A stretch of 64,000 bases of DNA from Asticcacaulis machinosus (GTDB taxonomy: Bacteria > Pseudomonadota > Alphaproteobacteria > Caulobacterales > Caulobacteraceae), in the NCBI RefSeq assembly GCF_028550435.1, contig NZ_JAQQKV010000002.1, positions 620,001 through 684,000 on the forward strand. The letters are read 5' to 3'. Below are positions 16,721-24,717 of the stretch, piece after piece. A model generated the notes under the pieces. That model did no database searches and had not been told where the DNA came from. It saw nothing but the letters and a program-made list of their open reading frames with translations. The number at the start of each line of letters is the position of its first letter. Position 1 is the first letter of the stretch. Both the position numbers and the translations under genes were made by a program.

Positions 16721-19700
16721 ATGAATCTGTCCAAATTCTTCATCGACAGGCCCATTTTCGCCGGGGTTCTGTCGCTTCTGATCCTGGTGGCGGGGCTGTT
16801 AAGCTTACGCACGCTGCCGGTATCGGAATATCCCGAAGTCGTACCACCACAGGTTGTCGTGCGCGCCGTCTATCCGGGCGCCAGCCCGAACGTGATCGCC
16901 GAAACCGTGGCCACGCCTATTGAGGAAGCCGTCAACGGCGTTGAGAACATGCTCTATATGTCCTCGACCGCCACCTCTGACGGCGCCATGACCTTAACCG
17001 TCACGTTCAAGCTCGGCACCGATGCCGACCTTGCCCAGCAGATGGTGCAAAACCGCGTCTCTCAGGCCGAAGCCCGCCTGCCGGCCGATGTGCGCGCTCT
17101 GGGTGTGACGACGCAAAAGAGCCAGTCGTCCTTGCCGTTGGTGGTGCATCTTTATTCGCCCAATGACCGCTATGATGTGAACTACCTCAGGAACTACGCC
17201 CTGATCCACATCAAGGACCGCCTGCAATCGGTTAAGGGCGTCGCCCCTGTGCAGATGTTCGGCGGCGGCGAATACTCGATGCGCATCTGGCTTGATCCGC
17301 AAAAGGTCGCTGAACGCGGGCTGTCCGCCTCTGATGTCGCGCAGGCCATCCGCTCTGAGAACGTGCAGGCTGCCGCCGGTACCATCGGGTCTTCACCCGG
17401 CGTGCCTGATATCACCCTGCAAATGTCGGTCAATGCCCAGGGCCGCCTCAAGACCGAAGACGACTTCCGCGAAATCATCGTCAAGTCAGAAAACGGCGCG
17501 GTCACCCGTCTGGGCGACATTGCCCGCATTGAGCTGGGGGCTGCCGATTACGCCCTGCGCTCTCTGTTGAACAACAAAGCCGCGGTCGGTATCCCGATCA
17601 ATGAAATGGCCGGGGCCAACTCGCTGCAATTGTCACGCGACATCCGCGCCACTATGGACGAACTGAAAAAGTCCATGCCCGAAGGTGTCGATTATCGCAT
17701 CGCCTATGACACGTCGGAATATGTGCAAGAATCGATCGATTCCGTCATCCACACCCTGCTTGAGGCCATCATTCTGGTGGTGATCGTGGTCATCATCTTC
17801 CTGCAAACCTGGCGCGCCTCGATCATCCCGCTGCTGGCCGTGCCGGTCTCGGTCATCGGTACGTTCGCCGTGATGCACCTGTTCGGGTTCAGCATTAATG
17901 CGCTTACCCTGTTTGGTCTGGTGCTGGCCATCGGGATCGTGGTCGATGACGCCATCGTCGTTGTCGAAAACGTCGAGCGCAATATCGAAGCCGGTAAGAC
18001 CCCGCGTGAAGCCACCTATCAGGCCATGCGCGAAGTCTCCGGCCCGATCATCGCCATCGCTCTGGTGCTGGTGGCCGTGTTCGTGCCGCTGGCCTTCATC
18101 ACCGGCCTGTCGGGTCAGTTCTATCGTCAGTTCTCCCTGACCATTGCCATCTCGACCGTCATTTCGGCCATCAATTCGCTCACCCTGTCGCCCGCCTTGG
18201 CGGCTCTGCTGCTCAAAGGCCATGATGCCCCAAAGGACGGTCTTACCCGTTTCATGGACAAGTGGCTGGGTGGGTTCTTCAATGGCTTTAACAAGCTGTT
18301 CAAGACTGGCTCGAACAACTACGCTAAGGGCCTCGGCGGTATCATTCCGCGCAAAGCTTTGATGATGGGGATTTATCTCCTTCTGGTCGGCCTGACCATG
18401 GTCATGTTTAAGACTGTCCCTACCGGCTTTATTCCGGCGCAGGACAAGGCTTACCTTGTCGGCATGGTGCAACTGCCCGAAGGGGCCACGCTGGACCGCA
18501 CCGAAGCCGTCGCCCGTGAACTGAGCGCCATTGCCATGAAGCAGGACGGGGTTGCCGATACGCTGGCCTTCCCCGGTTTGTCGATCAACGGCTTTACCCT
18601 GGCGTCCAATCAGGCGGTGGTATTCATGCCGCTGAAATCCTTCCATGACCGCACCTCCAAGGAAACCAGCGCCGGCGCGATTGCCGGAGCCTTAAACCAA
18701 AAGTTCCAGTCGATTGCCGGCGGCTATGTCGTCGTCTTCCCGCCCCCGCCCATTCTGGGGCTTGGCACCACCGGCGGCTTTAAGATGCAGCTTCAGGATC
18801 GCGGCGCTTTGGGCTCCGACGTGCTGGATAAGGCCGCCAAGGATTTTGTGGCCAAGGCGTACCAGACCCCGGAACTGGCCGGTGTGTTCACCAACTATCA
18901 GGTCAATGTCCCGCAAATCTATGCCGACATCGACCGCACCAAGGCCCGTCAGTTGGGCGTTAATGTCAATGACGTGCTGGAGACCATGCAGATCTATCTG
19001 GGGTCGCTTTATGTCAACGACTTCAACCGCTTTGGCCGCACCTATTCCGTCCGTCTGCAAGCCGATGCCCCTTACCGCGCCCGCGCCGAAGACATCGGTA
19101 AGCTACAGGTACGCTCCAACACCGGTGAGATGATCCCGTTATCGGCCCTGATGAAGATCGACCCGTCGTTCGGGCCGGTGACCGCCAGCCGCTATAACGG
19201 CTATCTGACAGCAGATATCAATGGTGGCCCGGCGCCTGGCTTCTCGTCCGGTCAGGCTGAGGCTGCGGCCATGAAGATCGCCGCCGAAGTCCTGCCGCCC
19301 GGCATTGAGTATGAATGGACCGACCTGACCTATCAGCAGATTTTGGCCGGGGACTCATCGACCATCATCTTCGCTCTGGTCATCCTGCTGGTCTTTCTGG
19401 TGCTGGCGGCTCAGTACGAAAGTCTTGTCCTGCCGTTATCGATCATCCTGATCGTGCCGATGGGTCTGCTGGCGGCCATGTTCGGGGTGTGGGTATCGGG
19501 GGGAGATAACAACATCTTCACCCAGATCGGCCTGTTCGTCCTGATCGGGCTATCGGCCAAGAACGCCATTCTGATCGTGGAATTTGCCCGTGAACTGGAA
19601 CTGGCGGGACGAAAACCGCTGGCGGCGGCGATTGAGGCCTCGCGCCTCAGACTGCGGCCGATCCTGATGACGTCGATTGCCTTTATCATGGGCGTGCTGC

Positions 19701-19951
19701 CGCTGGTCACCTCCACCGGTGCCGGTTCGGAAATGCGCCATGCGATGGGGGTTGCGGTGTTCTCAGGCATGATCGGGGCCACTATCTTTGGCCTGTTCTT
19801 AACGCCGGTTTTCTACGTCACCTTACGCGCCATCAGCGGCAACCGTCCGCTGAAAGCCCATACACCCCACACCGACGATGCCGGACATCCGGTGATCGAA
19901 GGTACGCCGGTATCACTGTCGGCAAATTCAGAGGGAAATCCTCATGCTTAA
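16721..19951 (+). CDS. RND multidrug efflux pump, HAE1 family (AcrB/MexF-like)
   Basis: 1076 residues, the usual AcrB size. The N-terminus MNLSKFFIDRPIFAGVLSL is typical for HAE1 pumps. The proton-relay residues are present: the two Asp in GIVVDDAIVVVENVERN (TM4) and the Lys in LSAKNAILIVEFA (TM10). Two large periplasmic porter loops separate TM1-2 and TM7-8. Drug specificity cannot be predicted by eye; the nearest general relatives are MexF and AcrB. The C-terminal stop region overlaps the next gene by eight bases, so the outer-membrane component is probably co-translated. Confidence 0.97.
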   Translation: MNLSKFFIDRPIFAGVLSLLILVAGLLSLRTLPVSEYPEVVPPQVVVRAVYPGASPNVIAETVATPIEEAVNGVENMLYMSSTATSDGAMTLTVTFKLGTDADLAQQMVQNRVSQAEARLPADVRALGVTTQKSQSSLPLVVHLYSPNDRYDVNYLRNYALIHIKDRLQSVKGVAPVQMFGGGEYSMRIWLDPQKVAERGLSASDVAQAIRSENVQAAAGTIGSSPGVPDITLQMSVNAQGRLKTEDDFREIIVKSENGAVTRLGDIARIELGAADYALRSLLNNKAAVGIPINEMAGANSLQLSRDIRATMDELKKSMPEGVDYRIAYDTSEYVQESIDSVIHTLLEAIILVVIVVIIFLQTWRASIIPLLAVPVSVIGTFAVMHLFGFSINALTLFGLVLAIGIVVDDAIVVVENVERNIEAGKTPREATYQAMREVSGPIIAIALVLVAVFVPLAFITGLSGQFYRQFSLTIAISTVISAINSLTLSPALAALLLKGHDAPKDGLTRFMDKWLGGFFNGFNKLFKTGSNNYAKGLGGIIPRKALMMGIYLLLVGLTMVMFKTVPTGFIPAQDKAYLVGMVQLPEGATLDRTEAVARELSAIAMKQDGVADTLAFPGLSINGFTLASNQAVVFMPLKSFHDRTSKETSAGAIAGALNQKFQSIAGGYVVVFPPPPILGLGTTGGFKMQLQDRGALGSDVLDKAAKDFVAKAYQTPELAGVFTNYQVNVPQIYADIDRTKARQLGVNVNDVLETMQIYLGSLYVNDFNRFGRTYSVRLQADAPYRARAEDIGKLQVRSNTGEMIPLSALMKIDPSFGPVTASRYNGYLTADINGGPAPGFSSGQAEAAAMKIAAEVLPPGIEYEWTDLTYQQILAGDSSTIIFALVILLVFLVLAAQYESLVLPLSIILIVPMGLLAAMFGVWVSGGDNNIFTQIGLFVLIGLSAKNAILIVEFARELELAGRKPLAAAIEASRLRLRPILMTSIAFIMGVLPLVTSTGAGSEMRHAMGVAVFSGMIGATIFGLFLTPVFYVTLRAISGNRPLKAHTPHTDDAGHPVIEGTPVSLSANSEGNPHA

Positions 19952-21335
19952 GTCCATTACCACCTTTTCATTGGCCGCCCTGCTCCTCGCAGGGTGCGCC
20001 ACCGAACCCCTGAACTCTGCCGCACTTACCCCGCCGCTGGCCTTTAAGGGCGAAGCAACTCCCGCCACCGCCGCCACAGCGCCGGTTGAGATGGGTCAGT
20101 GGTGGAAGGTGTTCGCCGATCCGACCCTTGATGGCCTGATCGAGCGGTCACTGGCCCGCAACACCGATATCCGCATCGCCGCCGCCCGTCTGGAACAATC
20201 AAAAGCTCTGGTCAAATCGGCCCGTTCCAGCCTGTTCCCGCAGGCCGGTATCGGCTACGGGGCATCGCGGGCCACGGAAGTGGGCCAGGACCCGAAAGCC
20301 TCGACCCTGCACAGCGCCGGTATCGATCTTTCTTACGAGGTCGATATCACCGGCAAGCTGTTCAGTGCGGCCAAGGCGGCCCGTCTGGATGCGCAGGCGT
20401 CCGAGGCACTGCTTGACGATACGCGGCTTTTGATCACAGGCTCTGTGGCGGAAACCTACTTTGCCCTGCGCGCTCTGGATGAAGAACGGGCTATTGTGCG
20501 CGACACGCTTACCGCCTACCGCACTACCTTAGACGTTACTCAACGGCGTTTTGAAGCCGGTGATGTGGCCGAACTGGATGTGGCCCGCCTTCAGACCGAA
20601 GTGTCGTCCAACGAGTCCGAGCTTCTGGCCCTTGATCGTCAGCGCGCCCAGATCGAAAACGCGCTAGCTGTGCTGACGGGTGAGGTTGCCACGACCTTTG
20701 ATGTGGAATCCCAAAGCTGGGCGTCGCAGCCGTGGGCCGGTCATGTGCCGGTTGTACCTGCTGGTATCCCGTCCGATGTCCTGAAACGCCGTCCGGACGT
20801 TCAGGCCGCGGAGCTTTCGATGCAGGCCGCCCAACGCCGCGTCGGGATCGCCAAGGCCGCGTGGTTCCCATCGCTGACGCTAACCGCCTCTGGCGGCTAT
20901 GCGTCCTCAGACCTGAGCGATTTATTCGAAGATGCAGGACGCAACTGGTCCCTGACCGGATTGCTCACTCAGGCGATCTTTGACGGGGGCCGCCGCAATG
21001 CCGGTATAGCGCTTGCCAAGGGTGATCTTGAGATTGCCTTTGCCGGGTATCAGCAGCAGGTTCTGGTCGCCTTTGCCGATGTCGAGGATCAACTGGCCGC
21101 CCGCCAGACGTTAGAGGCGCAGGCCCGCACCCAGACCGAGGCGCTGAACGCCGCGACCCGTGCGCTTAACCTGTCGCAGTCGCGTTATCGCAACGGCTAT
21201 GTGTCGCAGCTTGATCTGCTCGATGCCCAGCGCTCAGAGTTACGCACGCGCCGGCTGGCCTTGCAGGTCAAGGCGGCCCAGTACCAGTCCAGTGTGCGCC
21301 TGATCCGCGCGCTGGGCGGAGACTGGACGGTATAA
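19944..21335 (+). CDS. RND efflux outer-membrane lipoprotein (NodT/OprM family)
   Basis: 463 residues. A lipoprotein signal with lipobox LLLAGC (Cys about residue 18) is present. Two repeated TolC-like domains follow, each with long Ala/Gln-rich helices; the motifs DLSYEVDITGKLFSAAKAAR and PSDVLKRRPDVQAAELSMQA are diagnostic for the NodT/OprM outer-membrane factors. It forms the exit duct of the pump encoded upstream. The start overlaps the pump gene by eight bases. A strong rho-independent terminator follows at 21363-21392 and closes the operon. Confidence 0.95.
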   Translation: MLKSITTFSLAALLLAGCATEPLNSAALTPPLAFKGEATPATAATAPVEMGQWWKVFADPTLDGLIERSLARNTDIRIAAARLEQSKALVKSARSSLFPQAGIGYGASRATEVGQDPKASTLHSAGIDLSYEVDITGKLFSAAKAARLDAQASEALLDDTRLLITGSVAETYFALRALDEERAIVRDTLTAYRTTLDVTQRRFEAGDVAELDVARLQTEVSSNESELLALDRQRAQIENALAVLTGEVATTFDVESQSWASQPWAGHVPVVPAGIPSDVLKRRPDVQAAELSMQAAQRRVGIAKAAWFPSLTLTASGGYASSDLSDLFEDAGRNWSLTGLLTQAIFDGGRRNAGIALAKGDLEIAFAGYQQQVLVAFADVEDQLAARQTLEAQARTQTEALNAATRALNLSQSRYRNGYVSQLDLLDAQRSELRTRRLALQVKAAQYQSSVRLIRALGGDWTV

Positions 21336-21362
21336 GCCACCTTATCTTCGATACGATGACCT

Positions 21363-21392
21363 CAACCCTCCCCTATCCGGGGGAGGGTTTTT
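21363..21392 (+). terminator. Rho-independent terminator of the RND operon
   Basis: Hairpin with arms AACCCTCCCC and GGGGAGGGTT around a short loop, followed by a run of T. It lies 28 bases after the stop codon of the outer-membrane component. Confidence 0.85.
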
Positions 21393-21394
21393 CG

Positions 21395-21409
21395 TTGCAT
21401 TTTCTGCAA
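21395..21409. promoter_or_regulatory. Small inverted repeat upstream of doxX
   Basis: TTGCA-N5-TGCAA lies just after the RND terminator and about 115 bases before the DoxX ATG. It could be an operator for the DoxX promoter. Evidence is limited to symmetry and location. Confidence 0.25.
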
Positions 21410-21522
21410 CACTGAATCAGCATTTGATTATCTTCTGAAACGCATGGATTGAGCGTACATATTCGCCAACGACCTGATGTCGCAGGCCGTCCTTGAACTC
21501 AGATTTGAAAGGAACCTGTGTC

Positions 21523-21936
21523 ATGTCTAAATTGGAAACCGCAACCCCCGCCCTTGCCCGCACACTTATCGCGGCCATCTTTATCGTCTCTGGCCTCTCT
21601 AAGCTGGCCGCCCCCGAAGGCACGATTGGATATATCGCTTCGGTCGGCCTGCCCCTGCCGGAAGTCGCCTATATCGGGGCCGTGGCTGTCGAAGTGGTCG
21701 GCGGTTTGATTTTCCTGCTCGGCTATCAAACCCGTCTGGTAGCGCTGCTGCTGGCTGGTTTTACCATCGCGACCGCTGTGTTTTTCCATAATGCCCTGGG
21801 TGATCAAAACCAGTTCATCCACTTCATGAAGAACATCTCGATCGCCGGTGGCTTCCTATATGCCGCGGTATATGGCGGCGGGGTGTTAAGCGTCGATCAT
21901 CTGATCAGCAGAGGCCGCAAACCCGTCGCCGCATAA
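21523..21936 (+). CDS. DoxX family membrane protein
   Basis: Start chosen at ATG 21523 because AAAGGA precedes it; a TTG frame extends ten codons upstream. The 137-residue protein has four hydrophobic segments and the DoxX opening ARTLIAAIFIVSGLSKLAAP, followed by YIGAVAVEVVGGLIFLLGYQ and AVFFHNALGDQNQFIHFMKN. DoxX proteins are small inner-membrane proteins linked in some bacteria to thiol/oxidative stress; no enzymatic activity is established. The gene is closed by a terminator at 21961-21995 and appears monocistronic. Confidence 0.9.
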   Translation: MSKLETATPALARTLIAAIFIVSGLSKLAAPEGTIGYIASVGLPLPEVAYIGAVAVEVVGGLIFLLGYQTRLVALLLAGFTIATAVFFHNALGDQNQFIHFMKNISIAGGFLYAAVYGGGVLSVDHLISRGRKPVAA

Positions 21937-21960
21937 CCCGCAACCTCTCCCCCAAACCTC

Positions 21961-21995
21961 ACGCCTGCCGCACCCCCGGCAGGCGTTTTGTTTTT
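21961..21995 (+). terminator. Rho-independent terminator after doxX
   Basis: Perfect ten-base arms ACGCCTGCCG and CGGCAGGCGT around a six-base loop, followed by TTTGTTTTT. It lies 25 bases beyond the doxX stop. Confidence 0.9.
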
Positions 21996-22144
21996 GCGAT
22001 AAATATCGGACAGCCGCCCCTAAGAAACCCGTAAGCGCCTGTGCTTACTCAGCCCTGATTTTCCGCTCGCGACTCACGCACTGATGCCTTGTGAGGCTGC
22101 GCCTATAGTCGGCTTAACAACCCACAGCGCAAGGAGAGCCTGCC

Positions 22145-22699
22145 GTGCTTGATGTTCAAAAAACACAAACGCTCGATACCGCATCCGACCATGAGGTTGT
22201 GGGATCTATCGTGCCACAAGCCCCGCAGCCGGCTGAAGATACTATAGTGGCCCCCAATACGGACTATGCGACCTCTCTTGATGCCGCCCAGTGTCTGGCC
22301 AAAGATATCCGTCGCCTGATGGATGGCGTGGAAAACACCGCCCTTAAAGGCGACGTGAAATCGCGCATCGAGAATCTTAACCGCTGGGCCAAGACCTATT
22401 GCGAAGGGCTCAATGCCGCCCGCAAAATTGGCAACCGCGGCCTGAGCGGACTTTATGAAGCGCAAAAGGAAATATCCCTAGCCCTCGAAGAATATTTGCG
22501 CCTCGATGACGAAGGTGGTCTGCCGTCGAACGACGATGACGCCCGTAAAACCGATGAACTGAGATACGCCCTTAAGCGGATCAACAAGCTCATCCCGGCC
22601 ATCGAAAATTCGTTCGGTCAGCCAACTGAACTAAGCCCCGCAACTGGCCCCGTAACTGGCCCCGTAACTGGCATTGCCTCAGCCCTCAAGCCGTCCTGA
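22145..22699 (+). CDS. Hypothetical soluble protein (184 aa), first of a small-gene cluster
   Basis: The GTG start at 22145 is supported by AAGGAG eight bases upstream. The protein is hydrophilic and largely helical: a central region (about residues 45-155) is rich in Lys, Glu, Leu and Ala and could form a coiled bundle. The C-terminus has a threefold short repeat, ATGPVTGPVTG. No signal peptide, no membrane segment and no recognised domain. It leads a run of small genes (22727, 22905, 23194) with short gaps or overlaps, ending at a terminator, so it is probably the first gene of that operon. Confidence 0.65.
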   Translation: MLDVQKTQTLDTASDHEVVGSIVPQAPQPAEDTIVAPNTDYATSLDAAQCLAKDIRRLMDGVENTALKGDVKSRIENLNRWAKTYCEGLNAARKIGNRGLSGLYEAQKEISLALEEYLRLDDEGGLPSNDDDARKTDELRYALKRINKLIPAIENSFGQPTELSPATGPVTGPVTGIASALKPS

Positions 22700-22726
22700 A
22701 CGCAAAAAGATAAAAAGGAGACACCC

Positions 22727-22912
22727 ATGACTGCCTATAATGCGGCCCGTTACACACCCCCTGCACATCCTGTGGTACAGCCTTACGCCGGTGGATATGA
22801 CGTGCCCGAACCCCGGCCCGAACCGCTGTTTGCAGACCTTTATGATGTCCATGACGATTTTAACGATATTGCGCTCTATGTGACGCGCGCGGAGGGTTAT
22901 CGCGATGAATAA
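22727..22912 (+). CDS. Small hypothetical protein (61 aa)
   Basis: A strong AAAAAGGAG precedes the ATG. The protein is rich in Pro, Tyr and acidic residues (PVVQPYAGGYDVPEPRPEP, then YDVHDDFNDIALYV) and is probably cytoplasmic and partly disordered. No family recognised. Its last eight bases overlap the start of the next gene, which argues that both are real and co-translated. Confidence 0.65.
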   Translation: MTAYNAARYTPPAHPVVQPYAGGYDVPEPRPEPLFADLYDVHDDFNDIALYVTRAEGYRDE

Positions 22913-23168
22913 GAACCTTGTCATTGCTTCACTTATCGGCCTGCTGGTCATCGTGGCCGCCGCCGTATTCATGAACATGCCCGACAATCGCACCGCCGGA
23001 GAGCGGGTCGGTGATGCGGTCGATACCCTGCCGCAAGGGGTGGATAAGGCGGCTGAACAGCTTGAGGACCGCACCCCGGCCGAGCGCCTCGGTGATGATA
23101 TTAAGGAAGGCGCTGAGACCACCGAACAGAAGGTCGATAAGGCTACCGACGGGAATCCCAAAACATAG
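22905..23168 (+). CDS. Small single-span membrane protein with internal repeat (87 aa)
   Basis: A GAGG lies upstream within the preceding gene. One N-terminal membrane segment (about residues 4-24, rich in Leu, Val and Ala) is followed by a highly charged tail. The tail has an internal repeat, TAGERVGDAVDTLPQG versus TPAERLGDDIKEG, and ends in EQKVDKATDGNPKT. The layout suggests an inner-membrane anchored periplasmic or cytoplasmic amphipathic helix, as seen in small stress or envelope proteins. Function unknown. It overlaps the previous gene by eight bases. Confidence 0.7.
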   Translation: MNKNLVIASLIGLLVIVAAAVFMNMPDNRTAGERVGDAVDTLPQGVDKAAEQLEDRTPAERLGDDIKEGAETTEQKVDKATDGNPKT

Positions 23169-23193
23169 GCCCAAAATCATAGGTGAGTAGATT

Positions 23194-23271
23194 ATGAAAC
23201 CGATTTTTCTTTGGCTTTTAGGCATCCCTATCCCGGTTATTATCCTGCTTTATGTTTTCGGGGTGTTTTAG
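23194..23271 (+). CDS. Very small membrane protein (25 aa)
   Basis: A short frame with ATG at 23194 and TAG at 23269-23271, preceded by AGGTGAG. The product MKPIFLWLLGIPIPVIILLY continues with five more residues and is a single hydrophobic span with a central Gly-Ile-Pro-Ile-Pro kink. The pattern, the Shine-Dalgarno sequence and its position as the last gene before a strong terminator all support it as a genuine microprotein. I recall similar LLGIPIP peptides in other proteobacteria but cannot verify this here. Possible role: an accessory subunit or modulator of a membrane complex. Confidence 0.65.
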   Translation: MKPIFLWLLGIPIPVIILLYVFGVF

Positions 23272-23331
23272 CCTACGCCATTCAGGTTTGCGATCGCGCT
23301 CAGTCCCCGTCCGCGTCAGCAACCTGATCCG

Positions 23332-23366
23332 AGAGGGAGCAAGTTCACCGCTTGCTCCCTCTTTTT
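23332..23366 (+). terminator. Rho-independent terminator of the small-protein cluster
   Basis: Arms AGAGGGAGCAAG and CTTGCTCCCTCT around a seven-base loop, followed by five T. It lies about 60 bases after the 25-codon gene and separates that cluster from the histidine kinase gene. Confidence 0.9.
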
Positions 23367-23437
23367 CCGCTTAAATCTTATCGCGTGATCACCGTCTTTG
23401 TTTGACCTTGGTGGCGTTGTGTTGGTATTGAAATCCT

Positions 23438-24241
23438 ATGAAAAGTGATCACACGCCCACGTCGAAAGCCAGTGAAAATGGCACATCGACGAGCAATGCC
23501 TCCGGTACGGCGTCAATAGACGGGCAGTCTCATGACGAAATCCGTGAGCACCTGCACCGGCAGATGCTGTCGGCGGTGTCCCATGACCTTAAGACGCCTC
23601 TGTCGACCGTCATCGGATCTCTGGAAGTGATCAACCTGATGGGCGCACGCCTGTCCGAAGATAAGCGTAAAACCCTGATCGGGTCGGCCCTGACCGAAGC
23701 CTACCGGCTGGATAACTTCATCACCAATATTCTCGATATGGCCAAGTTTGAAGCAGAAGCCGTGAGGCCCCGACCGCAGCCGGTGGGACTGCATCAGCTC
23801 ATTCAGGATGCCCTGACGCGGCTGGGCCCGCTCAAGGCGCGTGGGCGGATCGAAGTCATTCGCGGCGTCGGAGACGACGGCCTTACCACCGATCCCATGT
23901 TGTCGGCCCGCGCCATTGGCCTGGTGATCGAAAATGCCTTAAAACACGGCGGCAGCCGTGGCCCGGATGGTGCCGAAGCACCGGTCATCGAGATCAGCCT
24001 CGGCTTTGAAGAGGGGCACCCGTGCGTGCGCATCCGTGACCACGGCGCGGGCATACCTGCCGATAAGCAAACCATGATCTTTGATAAATATACCCGCCTC
24101 AGCAAGGCCGACCAGCAAAACGCCGGCACAGGTCTGGGCTTAACTCTGTGCCGCCATATCATGACGTTGCTGGGTGGGCAGGTGACGGTCACCAACCATG
24201 AGGATGGTGGTGCCGTATTCAAGCTGTGCTGGCCAAAGTAA
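23438..24241 (+). CDS. Soluble sensor histidine kinase (KdpD C-terminal-like)
   Basis: 267 residues, with no membrane segment and no recognisable sensor domain. The first 30 residues are Ser/Thr/Asn-rich and look disordered. The HisKA domain contains SAVSHDLKTPLSTVIGSLEV with phospho-acceptor His49; the SHDLKTPL form is close to that of KdpD. The ATPase domain shows the N box (VIENALKHGG), G1 (DHGAGIP) and G2 (GTGLGLTLCRH). A TTGACC-N18-TATTGA promoter-like pair ends only a few bases before the ATG and no Shine-Dalgarno sequence is seen, so the mRNA may be leaderless. The likely partner is the KdpE-like regulator at 24718-25419, encoded convergently. Confidence 0.9.
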   Translation: MKSDHTPTSKASENGTSTSNASGTASIDGQSHDEIREHLHRQMLSAVSHDLKTPLSTVIGSLEVINLMGARLSEDKRKTLIGSALTEAYRLDNFITNILDMAKFEAEAVRPRPQPVGLHQLIQDALTRLGPLKARGRIEVIRGVGDDGLTTDPMLSARAIGLVIENALKHGGSRGPDGAEAPVIEISLGFEEGHPCVRIRDHGAGIPADKQTMIFDKYTRLSKADQQNAGTGLGLTLCRHIMTLLGGQVTVTNHEDGGAVFKLCWPK

Positions 24242-24261
24242 TCTTTAAATCACGGCATAAA

Positions 24262-24287
24262 AAAACCGGCCCTCCCAGGCCGGTTTT
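24262..24287. terminator. Bidirectional rho-independent terminator
   Basis: Perfect arms AAAACCGGCC and GGCCGGTTTT around the six-base loop CTCCCA. A/T tracts on both sides allow it to serve both the histidine kinase gene and the convergent DUF1328 gene. Confidence 0.9.
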
Positions 24288-24308
24288 GTCGTTTAAAATA
24301 GCATAGTT

Positions 24309-24491
24309 TTAGAGCGGCGGATTGGCGTTTCGGCCGGTAACCATTCTGTAGATCAGGCCCACGACAAACAGCACCACAAAGATAACGGCGATGAATTTGG
24401 CGATATCGGCAAAGGTACCAGCCAGACCCCCGAAGCCAAAGAAAGCCGCGACGACCGCCAGAATGAAGAACGTGATAATCCAGTTGAGCAT
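24309..24491 (-). CDS. DUF1328 small membrane protein
   Basis: 60 residues with two hydrophobic spans. The opening MLNWIITFFILAVVAAFFGF and the following GGLAG-x-FADIAKF match the DUF1328 (YtjA-like) family of small inner-membrane proteins, which are commonly stress-induced but have no known activity. A good AGGAGG-type Shine-Dalgarno precedes the ATG on the minus strand. It sits between the histidine kinase and response regulator genes. Confidence 0.9.
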   Translation of the reverse strand: MLNWIITFFILAVVAAFFGFGGLAGTFADIAKFIAVIFVVLFVVGLIYRMVTGRNANPPL

Positions 24492-24662
24492 GGTATTCCT
24501 CCTTTAGCGCATCGTCCCCATTGTCAGGTCAGAAACGCGCAATTCAGTGTAAACGGCTTAACCGTAACGCGTGCGGCGATGCCTCAACATCCACACTAAA
24601 TTTCCGCCGATAAAGAAACAAAACCTAGTTTCAATCTGAATATAAGTAAGCGGTAAGGCATG

Positions 24663-24692
24663 AAAAAACCCCTCGGCTCAAGCCAAGGGGTT
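24663..24692 (-). terminator. Rho-independent terminator of the kdpE-like gene
   Basis: Arms AACCCCT-x-GGC and GCC-x-AGGGGTT around a four-base loop, followed on the minus strand by six T. It lies 26 bases past the response regulator stop. Confidence 0.85.
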
Positions 24693-24717
24693 GTTAGAAA
24701 TAGGGGTAAAATTTCGC

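Noticed and set aside
17633-18646. Long antisense frame across the RND pump gene (337 codons)
   Set aside because: His/Asp/Gln-rich nonsense product typical of antisense shadows of GC-rich genes.
22640-22680. Short tandem repeat inside the 184-residue protein (encodes GPVT units)
   Set aside because: Too short and coding; not a CRISPR or mobile-element repeat.
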